From Pedobacter sp. D749 (lineage in GTDB: Bacteria; Bacteroidota; Bacteroidia; Sphingobacteriales; Sphingobacteriaceae): 64,000 nt of DNA. Below are positions 27,498-34,864 of the stretch, one piece after another. Numbering within the stretch: the stretch's first letter is position 1; every line of letters starts with the position of its first letter. The stretch is taken from assembly GCF_019317285.1 (NCBI RefSeq), contig NZ_CP079218.1:5270001-5334000 (forward strand), written 5' to 3'. A model generated the notes under the pieces. The model did not search any database. It had not been told where the DNA came from and worked only from the letters and a program-made list of their open reading frames with translations. The position numbers and the translations under genes are program-made.

Positions 27498-27959
27498 ATG
27501 AAAAGGCTTGTAATTTTATTCTTAATTGTGATTGGTGTAAATGGATTGGTAAGTGCGCAGCAAAATAAAGTGCCTACTCCTTCAGAAATTGCACAAAAGA
27601 ATGTAGAGGATCTTGACAAAAGGTTAAAACTAAATGGCACTCAAAAAAGCGTTATCTACAGTTTTACTTTTAACCAGGCAAAAGAACAAGCAGATTTAAT
27701 TAAAAGACAGCAGGCAGGCAATTCGCGCGAAGAGGATGTGGATAAATTCTATAAATTACAGAATGAAACCTCGAAGAATATCCGCAATGTTTTAAGACCA
27801 GAGCAGCAGGCGGAGTATGATAAAGTGATTGAAGAACGTTTAAGCGGCAAAGGCTTAAAAGCTAAAAACAAGAAAAAGAAAAAAGGCGAGGAAGAAGAAG
27901 TAGAGAGTGATATAAAAGGATTGTTATCTGCTCCTCCGATAGAAAAACAAAATCAGTAG
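27498..27959 (+). CDS. Small secreted charged protein of unknown function
   Basis: A 153-residue protein with a signal peptide (about 1-20, GLVSAQQ). The middle part (about 35-110) is mostly helix with charged residues: RLKLNGTQKSVIYSF, then KFYKLQNETSKNIRNVLRPEQQAEYDKVIEERL. The phrase LRPEQQAEYDKV resembles LTxxQ/Spy-type periplasmic proteins, which sense envelope stress; the match is suggestive only. The C-terminus is rich in lysine and glutamate (KNKKKKKGEEEEV). It is preceded by the terminator of the dismutase gene and is therefore a separate unit. Confidence 0.7.
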   Translation: MKRLVILFLIVIGVNGLVSAQQNKVPTPSEIAQKNVEDLDKRLKLNGTQKSVIYSFTFNQAKEQADLIKRQQAGNSREEDVDKFYKLQNETSKNIRNVLRPEQQAEYDKVIEERLSGKGLKAKNKKKKKGEEEEVESDIKGLLSAPPIEKQNQ

Positions 27960-28041
27960 TGTTTTTTTTAAACTAGCTTTGGTAATCGATTAAATCATTA
28001 ACAAATGCCAGAGATCATCTTAGGCCATATTTAATCAATAG

Positions 28042-28168
28042 TCGTCACCCTGACCTGTAGCAAAGCGAAAAGCTAGGAAGTAAACCGAGCCTTAAGCGAG
28101 CTCACAGAAGGTAATTTATTTCAGGGTCTATGCAGCGGAAAAGATGCTGAAATGAATTCAGCATGACG
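28042..28168. repeat. Dispersed repeat (GTCACCCTGA / TCAGCATGACG family)
   Basis: CGTCACCCTGA begins the element; AATTTATTTCAGGGTCTA and GATGCTGAAATGAATTCAGC with ATGACG end it. The right half recurs at 48779-48808. The end contains the small hairpin GCTGAA / TTCAGC. It lies between two convergent genes and may act as a transcription barrier. Confidence 0.7.
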
Positions 28169-28231
28169 ATCGCGTAGGTTAAACTTGCAAGTTTTTCCTG
28201 CGCACTGCCCATTTAAACTTCGCAAGAAAGC

Positions 28232-29164
28232 CTAAATCCCAACAACATCCTTTTTCTTTTTTTGCTTCATTGCTTTTGGGATAATTTCTAAAATCTCATC
28301 TTTTAAAGCATTAAGCATCCGTTTTTTAATGAAGTTTTTATGTGTTACCAGACTGATCTCACGTACAGGTTCAGGCGATTTAAAATGACGAACCTTGTTG
28401 ATCTGCTTTGCATTTAATTCTGTTATAGCTAGCTCGGGCAATAGTGTTGCCCCTCCATTTAAATCAACCATACGCACCAGGGTTTCTACACTACCTGTAT
28501 TATACTCCAACCCTTGTAACCTGTTGTTTTTTGTGGAGCGGCAAATGTTTAATACCTGATTACGCATGCAATGGCCTTCGTTTAAGAGCCAGATGTTTTC
28601 TTCGTTCAGATCTTCAGCATCTACGGCCTTCTTTCTATAGAGTTTGCTGTTTTTGCTGATGTAGCTTACAAAGTTTTCGTAATATAATGGGATTTCAGTA
28701 ATGTTTGGGTCGGTAAGTGGGGTGGCTAAAATACCACAATCGAGTACTCCTGTTTTTAGGTGATGAATAATATCTTCGGTGGTATATTCCCAGATTAAAA
28801 GTTTTAATTCAGGATACTTATCTAACATGGCCGAAATCACTTCGGGAAGCAGGTAAGGTGCAACAGTTGGGATTACGCCTATTCTTAATTCTCCTAAAAC
28901 ATCCTGCTGCTGACTGCTGATCAGTTCTTTTATTTTTCCACTTTCCTGTAAAATAATCCTGGCTTGAGCAATAATCTGGGCGCCGATTTCGGTCGGACTT
29001 ACGGGTTGTTTGCTCCTATCGAAAATTTTAACACTAATTAATTCTTCCAGTTTTTGCACCTGCATACTTAAAGTAGGTTGCGTTACAAAACATTTATCAG
29101 CAGCGGTAACAAAACTTCTGTAAGTATCTACAGCAACGATATATTCTAGTTGAACTAAAGTCAT
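28232..29164 (-). CDS. oxyR: LysR-type hydrogen-peroxide regulator OxyR
   Basis: A 310-residue regulator. The N-terminal helix-turn-helix (about 1-60) reads TLVQLEYIVAVDTYRSFVTAADKCFVTQPTLSMQ. The C-terminal effector domain has the motif GHCMRNQVLNIC with cysteines at positions 199 and 208, the same positions as the redox cysteines of E. coli OxyR. It should switch on peroxide-defence genes after disulfide formation. A TATCTTTG -7 box lies on its strand at 29196-29189. The nearby superoxide dismutase gene may or may not be a target. The C-terminus is lysine-rich (KQKKKKD). Confidence 0.93.
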   Translation of the reverse strand: MTLVQLEYIVAVDTYRSFVTAADKCFVTQPTLSMQVQKLEELISVKIFDRSKQPVSPTEIGAQIIAQARIILQESGKIKELISSQQQDVLGELRIGVIPTVAPYLLPEVISAMLDKYPELKLLIWEYTTEDIIHHLKTGVLDCGILATPLTDPNITEIPLYYENFVSYISKNSKLYRKKAVDAEDLNEENIWLLNEGHCMRNQVLNICRSTKNNRLQGLEYNTGSVETLVRMVDLNGGATLLPELAITELNAKQINKVRHFKSPEPVREISLVTHKNFIKKRMLNALKDEILEIIPKAMKQKKKKDVVGI

Positions 29165-29302
29165 ATAGTTGAAATTTATTTATTTTATCAAAGATATAAG
29201 TTTTAACTATATAAAATTAATGCATGAGAAAAATTCGTGATTGATTGAATGGAGTGGATTAAAACATTCTGTCATTCAACCCTTCTCTTATCCAGTCATT
29301 TC

Positions 29303-30229
29303 TTAATATCTGCTTTCGAAATCCTGATAAGCCAGGGCAATACCTTCTTTAAGCTCAATTTTATGTTTCCAGCCCAGGTTATGGAGTTTGCTTACGTCCA
29401 TCAACTTGCGTGGTGTTCCATCCGGCTTAGTGGCATCGAATACCAATTCGCCTTCAAAGCCCAATACATCTTTGATTAATAAAGCGAGGTCTTTAATGGT
29501 TAAATCTTGTCCGGTTCCCACGTTAATCAGGTGCGGTTCGTTATAGTTTTGCATCAGGAAATAACAGGCATCTGCCAGGTCGTCTGCAAACAAAAATTCG
29601 CGCATAGGCGATCCGGACCCCCAAACAACAATTTCCTTTTCGTTGTTCGCTTTTGCCTCGTGTACCTTACGGATCAGAGCTGGTAAAACATGCGAATTTT
29701 GAGGATGATAGTTATCATTAAAACCATATAAATTTGTGGGCATCACTGAGATGAAATTGCATCCATACTGATCGCGGTAAGCATCGCACATTTTGATCCC
29801 TGCAATTTTTGCAATGGCATAAGGTTCGTTGGTGTGTTCTAAAGTTCCGGTTAAAAGATAATCTTCTTTTAATGGTTGTGGAGCCATTTTAGGGTAAATA
29901 CAGCTCGACCCCAGGAACATTAGTTTCTTAACGCCGGTTACATAAGCATTATGGATCACGTTATTTTGTATGGCTAAATTTTCGTAGAGAAAATCGGCCC
30001 TGTATGTATTATTGGCTACAATGCCACCAACCTTTGCTGCAGCAAGAAACACATAATCTGGCTTTTCACTCGCAAAGAAATCAGTGACTGCCTGTTGGTT
30101 GCGCAGGTCAAGTTCGGCTGAAGTTTTGGTGATGATATTTTCGTAACCTTCTTTTTGCAGTTTACGGTAAATGGCCGAACCCACCATACCACGATGACCT
30201 GCAACATATATTTTAGCGTTTTTTTTCAC
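29303..30229 (-). CDS. fcl: GDP-L-fucose synthase
   Basis: A 308-residue NADP-dependent epimerase-reductase that makes GDP-L-fucose for surface polysaccharides. It has the Rossmann motif AGHRGMVGSA, the catalytic SSCIYP and YAIAK (Tyr and Lys), the conserved MPTNLYGFNDNY and the nearby EEFLFADD-type sequence (REFLFADDLA). I start it at the GTG at 30229, because a TATTTTTG -7 box lies at 30255-30248 and the TTG at 30250 would be inside it. No GDP-mannose dehydratase gene is in the window. Confidence 0.92.
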   Translation of the reverse strand: MKKNAKIYVAGHRGMVGSAIYRKLQKEGYENIITKTSAELDLRNQQAVTDFFASEKPDYVFLAAAKVGGIVANNTYRADFLYENLAIQNNVIHNAYVTGVKKLMFLGSSCIYPKMAPQPLKEDYLLTGTLEHTNEPYAIAKIAGIKMCDAYRDQYGCNFISVMPTNLYGFNDNYHPQNSHVLPALIRKVHEAKANNEKEIVVWGSGSPMREFLFADDLADACYFLMQNYNEPHLINVGTGQDLTIKDLALLIKDVLGFEGELVFDATKPDGTPRKLMDVSKLHNLGWKHKIELKEGIALAYQDFESRY

Positions 30230-30247
30230 GGTAATTTTTATAAGCTG

Positions 30248-30255
30248 CAAAAATA
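30248..30255 (-). promoter_or_regulatory. -7 box of GDP-fucose synthase gene
   Basis: On the reverse strand TATTTTTG lies 18 bp before the GTG at 30229. It supports that start over the upstream TTG. Confidence 0.45.
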
Positions 30256-30320
30256 CGATTCCTAAATAAGATTGCCGTTAATCTTTCTGGCAAAAGAAAC
30301 TTCGATTATTGATTTAATTG

Positions 30321-30328
30321 TATTTTTG
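30321..30328 (+). promoter_or_regulatory. -7 box of trmB
   Basis: TATTTTTG lies 14 bp before the TTG start at 30343. It faces the divergent -7 box of the fucose synthase gene 65 bp away. Confidence 0.45.
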
Positions 30329-30342
30329 CAGAAAAAAAACTT

Positions 30343-30993
30343 TTGGGTAAAGATAAACTTAGGCGTTTTGCAGAAATCGAAACATTTGCAAACGTATATC
30401 AATTAGAACAAGGAAAAGCTTTAAAGGGAAACTGGGCTTCAGCACATTTTAAAAATGCGAATCCCATTGTGCTCGAATTGGCATGTGGAAAAGGAGAATA
30501 TTCGGTAAATCTGGCAAGGTTGTTTCCGGATAAGAATTTCATCGGCATTGATTATAAAGGTAACCGCATTTGGCGCGGGGCCAAAACAGCTATTGAAGAC
30601 GGGATCGATAATGTGGCTTTTTTAAGGATACAGATTGAAAATTTGTTGGATTACTTTAACGAAGGAGAAATTGATGAGATCTGGATTACCTTTCCTGATC
30701 CGCAACCACAGGATAGCCGTGAGAAAAAACGTTTAACTTTCCCCGCATTCTTAAACCGGTATAAACTTGTTTTAAAACCAGGTGGTCATGTTAATCTGAA
30801 AACAGATAACGACCAACTGTATGCTTACACCTGCGAAAAGGTTGCAGAATTAAGTTTACCTGTACAAAAAAATACCGATCATTTATATACTTCAGATCTG
30901 GTTGATGAAGTATTGTCGATCAAAACCTATTACGAGAAAAAATACTTGTTACACGATAAGAATATTAATTATATTCAATTTTCTTTTGAATAA
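30343..30993 (+). CDS. trmB: tRNA (guanine-N7-)-methyltransferase
   Basis: A 216-residue S-adenosylmethionine-dependent enzyme that methylates G46 of tRNA. The SAM-binding motif is VLELACGKGEYSVNLA (about 43-58). The family motifs KGNRIWRGAK and ITFPDPQPQDS are present. The start is a TTG at 30343: the next in-frame ATG is far inside the conserved region, and MGKDKLRRFAEI is the usual N-terminus. A stop codon upstream in frame (TGA at 30310-30312) limits the choice. The TAA stop overlaps the ATG of the next gene by one base, so the two are translationally coupled. Confidence 0.92.
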   Translation: MGKDKLRRFAEIETFANVYQLEQGKALKGNWASAHFKNANPIVLELACGKGEYSVNLARLFPDKNFIGIDYKGNRIWRGAKTAIEDGIDNVAFLRIQIENLLDYFNEGEIDEIWITFPDPQPQDSREKKRLTFPAFLNRYKLVLKPGGHVNLKTDNDQLYAYTCEKVAELSLPVQKNTDHLYTSDLVDEVLSIKTYYEKKYLLHDKNINYIQFSFE

Positions 30994-31328
30994 TGGATAC
31001 CAACTTTTACGAACAGGTTTATGAGATTGCCCGTTTAATTCCGAAGGGAAGGGTTACTTCTTATGGAGCTACCGCGAAAAGTTTGGGTGCAGCAAAATCA
31101 TCAAGAATGGTCGGGCATGCCATGCTTTATGCCGGAACAGCCCATCCTCAAGTGCCCGCACATAGGGTAGTAAACAGTAGTGGCCTGCTAACCGGAAAGT
31201 TTCATTTTAAACCTCCTGAGCTAATGGAAGAGTTGTTAAGAAAGGAAGGCGTTGAAGTTAAAAATGATAAGGTGCTTAACTTTAAAAAGGTTTTCTGGAA
31301 CCCGCTGGAAGAAATCGACCTTGACTAA
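30993..31328 (+). CDS. Alkyltransferase-like protein (ATL, MGMT family)
   Basis: A 111-residue protein with the MGMT DNA-binding domain. The alkyl-acceptor cysteine of the PCHRV motif is replaced: here the sequence is PAHRV, residues 55-59, with alanine at 56. Such alkyltransferase-like proteins bind O6-alkylguanine and flag it for nucleotide excision repair rather than repairing it. The N-terminal FYEQVYEIARLIPKGRVTSYG is typical. The start overlaps the trmB stop by one base. It belongs with the DNA-repair gene tag a little further on. Confidence 0.9.
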   Translation: MDTNFYEQVYEIARLIPKGRVTSYGATAKSLGAAKSSRMVGHAMLYAGTAHPQVPAHRVVNSSGLLTGKFHFKPPELMEELLRKEGVEVKNDKVLNFKKVFWNPLEEIDLD

Positions 31329-31389
31329 GTAAATTAATATGAACCTCATGCTCTCATTCAAAAAATCATTCATTCAATAATTATTATAC

Positions 31390-31743
31390 ATGGGAAAGTT
31401 AGTAGAAGAATTTAATGGTTATCGTGAAAAAATGAACGATAGGATCATGGAAACGGCGAATACAAACATCAAACGTTTTTTCGCTTTAGATACCACTTCC
31501 TATGCTGACGGTGCCCTGGATGTTAAAACAAAAGAAATGTTGGGCCTGGTAGCCTCAATGGTTTTGCGCTGTGATGACTGCATTAAATACCATTTGGGCA
31601 AATGTTTCGACGCGGGTGTAAATAGCGACGAAATGAATGAGATTTTCATGATCGCTAACCTTGTAGGTGGAAGCATTGTAATCCCGCATTATAGGAGAGC
31701 GGTGGAGTATTGGGATGAGTTAAGTTCTAGTACAGAGTCTTAA
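31390..31743 (+). CDS. Carboxymuconolactone decarboxylase family protein (AhpD-like)
   Basis: A 117-residue helical protein with the AhpD-like motif RCDDCIKYHLGKC, giving a CxxC pair (C61 and C64 in approximate numbering). AhpD-like proteins act as peroxide-reducing or disulfide-relay enzymes; a narrower role is not visible. The last residues (SSSTES) are encoded by a heptad array beginning at 31735, so the natural C-terminus may have been altered by repeat growth. It starts 61 bp after the alkyltransferase-like gene. Confidence 0.88.
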   Translation: MGKLVEEFNGYREKMNDRIMETANTNIKRFFALDTTSYADGALDVKTKEMLGLVASMVLRCDDCIKYHLGKCFDAGVNSDEMNEIFMIANLVGGSIVIPHYRRAVEYWDELSSSTES

Positions 31744-31762
31744 GTCCTAAGTCTATAGTCTC
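31735..31762. repeat. 7-bp repeat array upstream of four-helix-bundle gene
   Basis: On the reverse strand the units read GACTATA GACTTAG GACTTAA GACTC. The array starts inside the stop region of the carboxymuconolactone decarboxylase gene and ends 38 bp before the next ATG. It is the mirror-oriented partner of the array at 32167-32201. Confidence 0.7.
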
Positions 31763-31800
31763 TTTCTCTTCCCAAATTATTATATTAGTTTAAAAAAAAC

Positions 31801-32163
31801 ATGGGAAAGTTTAGAGAATTAATCGCTTATAAAAAAGGATTTGCTCTTTTGATGGACATCTTTAATTTAACGAAAGATTTCCCTAAATCAGAGCAGTACA
31901 GCCTGGTAGATCAGATGCGTAGATCTTCAAGATCTGTATGTAGCAGTATTGGTGAAGCGTACAAAAAGAGGAGATACCCTAATCATTTTATTAGCAAACT
32001 ATCAGATGCAGATATGGAAAATGGTGAAACGCAAGTTTGGTTAGATGTAGCGCTCGCCCGTAATTATATCTCTGAAGAAAAATTCAATTACTTGGATGCT
32101 CAATGTGAAGAAATAAGCAAACTATTAAATTTTATGATTAGCCATCCAGCAAAATTCGCATAA
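31801..32163 (+). CDS. Four-helix-bundle protein (23S rRNA intervening-sequence / S23 type)
   Basis: A 120-residue helical protein. It starts GKFRELIAYKKGFALLMDIF and contains the family signature QYSLVDQMRRSSRSVCSSIGEAY and LDAQCEEISKLLNFMI. This family was first seen in insertions in 23S rRNA genes and is frequent, as scattered single genes, in Bacteroidota. Its function is unproven. Here it lies between heptad arrays in inverted orientation (31735-31762 and 32167-32201), which suggests a cassette inserted between the decarboxylase-like gene and tag. Confidence 0.85.
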   Translation: MGKFRELIAYKKGFALLMDIFNLTKDFPKSEQYSLVDQMRRSSRSVCSSIGEAYKKRRYPNHFISKLSDADMENGETQVWLDVALARNYISEEKFNYLDAQCEEISKLLNFMISHPAKFA

Positions 32164-32164
32164 T

Positions 32165-32752
32165 ATGACTCAAGACTCTGGACTCAAGACTAAGGACTCA
32201 ATAGTACGCTGCACCTGGGCCACTTCCGATCCACTTTACATCAAATACCACGATGAAGAATGGGGAAAGCCCGTCTACGATGATAAAATTTTATTTGAAT
32301 TCCTGATCCTTGAAGGTGCGCAGGCAGGTTTAAGCTGGATTACTATCCTTCGAAGACGGGAAAACTACCGTAAAGCCTTTGCCAATTTTGAGGTTAACAA
32401 AGTAGCTGCCTTTACTGAAAAAGATGTAGAAAGGTTAATGAATGACGAAGGCATTATTCGTAACCGTTTAAAAGTTAACGGTGCCATTACCAACGCTAAA
32501 TTATTTATCGGGATTCAGAAAGAATTTGGCAGTTTCTCTAAATACATGTGGAGTTTTGGTCAGGGCGATAAACCAATCCAAAATCACATCGAAAAAATGA
32601 GTGATGTTCCGCCACGAACAGAACTTTCTGATCAGATCAGCAAAGACATGAAAAAACGTGGGTTCAAATTTTTTGGCACCACCATCTGTTATGCGCATAT
32701 GCAGGCAACTGGCATGGTGAACGACCACTTGTTAAACTGCTGCGCCAGATAA
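32165..32752 (+). CDS. tag: DNA-3-methyladenine glycosylase I
   Basis: A 195-residue base-excision repair enzyme removing 3-methyladenine. It has CTWATSDPLYIKYHDEEWGKPV (zinc cysteine and histidine), the helix-hairpin-helix region GLSWITILRRR and FTEKDVERLMNDEGIIRNRLK, and the C-terminal zinc ligands in CYAHMQATGMVNDHLLNCC. Residues 2-12 (TQDSGLKTKDS) are encoded by a GACTCAA-type heptad array rather than by conserved sequence, so the natural start may be lost or extended. Its stop TAA overlaps the ATG of the following GNAT gene by one base. Confidence 0.93.
   Translation: MTQDSGLKTKDSIVRCTWATSDPLYIKYHDEEWGKPVYDDKILFEFLILEGAQAGLSWITILRRRENYRKAFANFEVNKVAAFTEKDVERLMNDEGIIRNRLKVNGAITNAKLFIGIQKEFGSFSKYMWSFGQGDKPIQNHIEKMSDVPPRTELSDQISKDMKKRGFKFFGTTICYAHMQATGMVNDHLLNCCAR
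32167..32201. repeat. 7-bp repeat array inside the 5' end of tag
   Basis: Five units, GACTCAA GACTCTG GACTCAA GACTAAG GACTCAA, follow each other without a gap. The array begins directly after the ATG of tag and contributes its first codons. It lies in the opposite orientation to the array at 31735-31762. Confidence 0.85.
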
Positions 32753-33294
32753 TGTTTGCTTCAGCTACAATACACACGGATAGATTTTTATTGAGGCAAT
32801 TTTGTTCTGAAGATTTAGCATTTGTTTTTGAAGGATTATCCCATCCGGATGTGATCCGCTATTATGGTGTGTGCTATGCAAGCCTGGAGGAAACCAATGA
32901 ACAATTGATCTGGTTCAATGAGCTTCAAAAAAATGAAACAGGTATTTGGTGGGCAATTTGTGATCAAGAAAGCCTTGTTTGCTTAGGTGCCATTGGACTT
33001 AATGATTTAAGTAAAACGGATCAAAAGGCTGAAATCGGTTTTTGGCTGTTGCCCGAACATTGGGGAAAAGGCATCATTAAAGAAGTAGCAAATCCCATTT
33101 GTAATTATGCCTTTGAGAAATTAGGCTTAAGAAAAATCGAGGCTATGGTTGAAACTGAAAATGAAAATAGCAGAAAAGTGCTGCAAAAACTTGACTTTGA
33201 CTATTACAAAACAATGGAGAACTGTGAAATTAAAAATGATAAGCTTATCAGTTTAGCCATATATGTAAAGCTAAAGCATGAAGATATTATTTAG
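32752..33294 (+). CDS. GNAT family N-acetyltransferase (RimJ/RimL-like)
   Basis: A 180-residue acetyltransferase. The pattern TDRFLLRQFCSEDLAFVFEGLSHPDV is the start of the RimJ/RimL-type domain, and GFWLLPEHWGKGIIKEVANPI contains the acetyl-CoA-binding loop with a Q/RxxGxG-like WGKGI. NENSRKVLQKLDF is the usual C-terminal signature. The substrate is not known. The ATG overlaps the tag stop by one base, so the genes form a translational pair. Confidence 0.88.
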   Translation: MFASATIHTDRFLLRQFCSEDLAFVFEGLSHPDVIRYYGVCYASLEETNEQLIWFNELQKNETGIWWAICDQESLVCLGAIGLNDLSKTDQKAEIGFWLLPEHWGKGIIKEVANPICNYAFEKLGLRKIEAMVETENENSRKVLQKLDFDYYKTMENCEIKNDKLISLAIYVKLKHEDII

Positions 33295-33331
33295 ACGATC
33301 CTGCAATCTTAAAATCTATTAAATCCTGGCT

Positions 33332-34012
33332 TTATTTCTTTGTCGCGTTATATTCCTTAACCCATTCAATTACCTCTCTGCTATTAAAATCGGTTCCGGC
33401 TTCTACCTTAGCTTTTAAGGCAGGTTGGTCTCCCATTTTCTGCAACAGAATATTCTTCACCTCAATCTTTTTGCTGTCCTCGGTTATCGCTTTCATGGGT
33501 ACTTCCTGTAAAGGTCCGGCGCCAGGTTTTTCAATAAAGTAGCGCACAACAGGTGCGCCTGCAGGTCTTTCAGGTGCTGCATTACGTCCGCCGCCGATGC
33601 TGATGCCTCCGCCCATACCCATGCCACCATAACCACCAGTGCCTGTTCCAATACCAATTGAAGGCCTGAATTTTACCTTTTTCTCTTTCACCTGAGGAAC
33701 CAGGGTGCCTCCGCCAAAGGAATAAAGGTTAACAGTTCCCATTTCGATTACTTTAACAAAACGATATTCGAAATTGCGCCCATTTGCAAATCCCTTGCTC
33801 ACAAAACTATCACCATTCCAGAAGAAATTTTTCACATCCTTTGCAGGCAAAATCACATCAGCCTCATCATTGGCGCTAATAAACACCGAAAAATAATCGG
33901 TTCCTTTTATCGTTCCGCGGATTACATCGTCGTTATTTTTAACGATAAAATCCTGTGCATAAGTGGTGAACGCTATTGAAAAAAATAAAATAAAAAGGTT
34001 GAAAATCTTCAT
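33332..34012 (-). CDS. Secreted protein of unknown function with glycine-rich linker
   Basis: A 226-residue protein with a signal peptide (about 1-19, TTYAQD). The N-terminal part (about 20-115) is beta-rich. A strongly glycine-rich segment follows (about 117-145, GIGTGTGGYGGMGMGGG), and then a charged C-terminal region (about 155-226) ending VIEWVKEYNATKK. I do not recognise the family. It is convergent with the GNAT gene and divergent from the CPBP gene. The glycine-rich stretch could be a flexible linker or a low-complexity insertion. Confidence 0.72.
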   Translation of the reverse strand: MKIFNLFILFFSIAFTTYAQDFIVKNNDDVIRGTIKGTDYFSVFISANDEADVILPAKDVKNFFWNGDSFVSKGFANGRNFEYRFVKVIEMGTVNLYSFGGGTLVPQVKEKKVKFRPSIGIGTGTGGYGGMGMGGGISIGGGRNAAPERPAGAPVVRYFIEKPGAGPLQEVPMKAITEDSKKIEVKNILLQKMGDQPALKAKVEAGTDFNSREVIEWVKEYNATKK

Positions 34013-34070
34013 AAGTTAGCAATATCGGGATACAACGTAAATTATTTAAAAATAATATCCAAAAACAGTA

Positions 34071-34769
34071 ATGATTGAAACGCTCTCTGCATTTTGGGAT
34101 TTCTTAAAAAAGCCAAAACTTCTAAAACTCAGTAAAGATAATAAATCTCTTTGGAGAGATCTCTTATGGTTGCTCCTACTCGATTTAATATTTGCAGGTA
34201 TTATAATGGGTATTTATTATATTCTGGTGCATTTTAAAGTTATTAAAGAATATGTTCAGGAAATCGATATCCTGGAAAAGTACGGGTTAACTGTGACCTT
34301 TCTTTTGGTCTGTATTTTTGTTCCGGTATTAGAAGAGTTTTTATTTAGATGGCACCTGAGAAAGAAATATCTTTCAATATATTTTGCGTGTTTTACTTTG
34401 GGCCTGATATCAAATTACTTTATAAAGAGCATTTTTCTTACGTGGCCTGTTTATATCTTTTTTCTTTTTGTGGCATTAATTGTTCATGGATATTTTAAAA
34501 GATTAGACATTCGCAAAAGACTGGTTTTTCAACAGAAATCTTTTGGCTATCTCTTTTATTATGCTGCTATCATATTTGGTTTAACACACTTGGGCAATAT
34601 TAAAGGTTTAACACTAAGCGATCCCACTTTCATTCTATTTGTCATCTCCCAAATATTTACAGGTATATCGCTTGGTTTTATACGCATCAAATATGGCTTA
34701 GGCTATTCAATGTTATTACATGGCTTCTTTAATTTTATCCTATTATTATTAACGGTCTTTTTCTCTTAA
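34071..34769 (+). CDS. CPBP family intramembrane glutamic endopeptidase
   Basis: A 232-residue membrane protein with about six to seven helices. It carries the catalytic motif EEFLFR (E88 and E89) and the later GLTHLGN with histidine and asparagine. This is the Rce1/CaaX-like intramembrane protease fold. The bacterial roles include bacteriocin immunity and regulated proteolysis, but no partner peptide is seen here. The start ATG is 58 bp from the divergent gene. It precedes polA. Confidence 0.9.
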   Translation: MIETLSAFWDFLKKPKLLKLSKDNKSLWRDLLWLLLLDLIFAGIIMGIYYILVHFKVIKEYVQEIDILEKYGLTVTFLLVCIFVPVLEEFLFRWHLRKKYLSIYFACFTLGLISNYFIKSIFLTWPVYIFFLFVALIVHGYFKRLDIRKRLVFQQKSFGYLFYYAAIIFGLTHLGNIKGLTLSDPTFILFVISQIFTGISLGFIRIKYGLGYSMLLHGFFNFILLLLTVFFS

Positions 34770-34796
34770 ATTGGGAGTTTATCTTTTCTAAACCTT

Positions 34797-34804
34797 TAAC
34801 TTTG
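34797..34804 (+). promoter_or_regulatory. -7 box of polA
   Basis: TAACTTTG matches TAnnTTTG; a TTGG lies 22 bp upstream at 34771-34774. The start codon of polA is 61 bp downstream. Confidence 0.45.
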
Positions 34805-34864
34805 GTTACTTTTATCATCCGATAAATCTATTTGTCGGTGTAATCATAAAATCAGTGTAATCAC

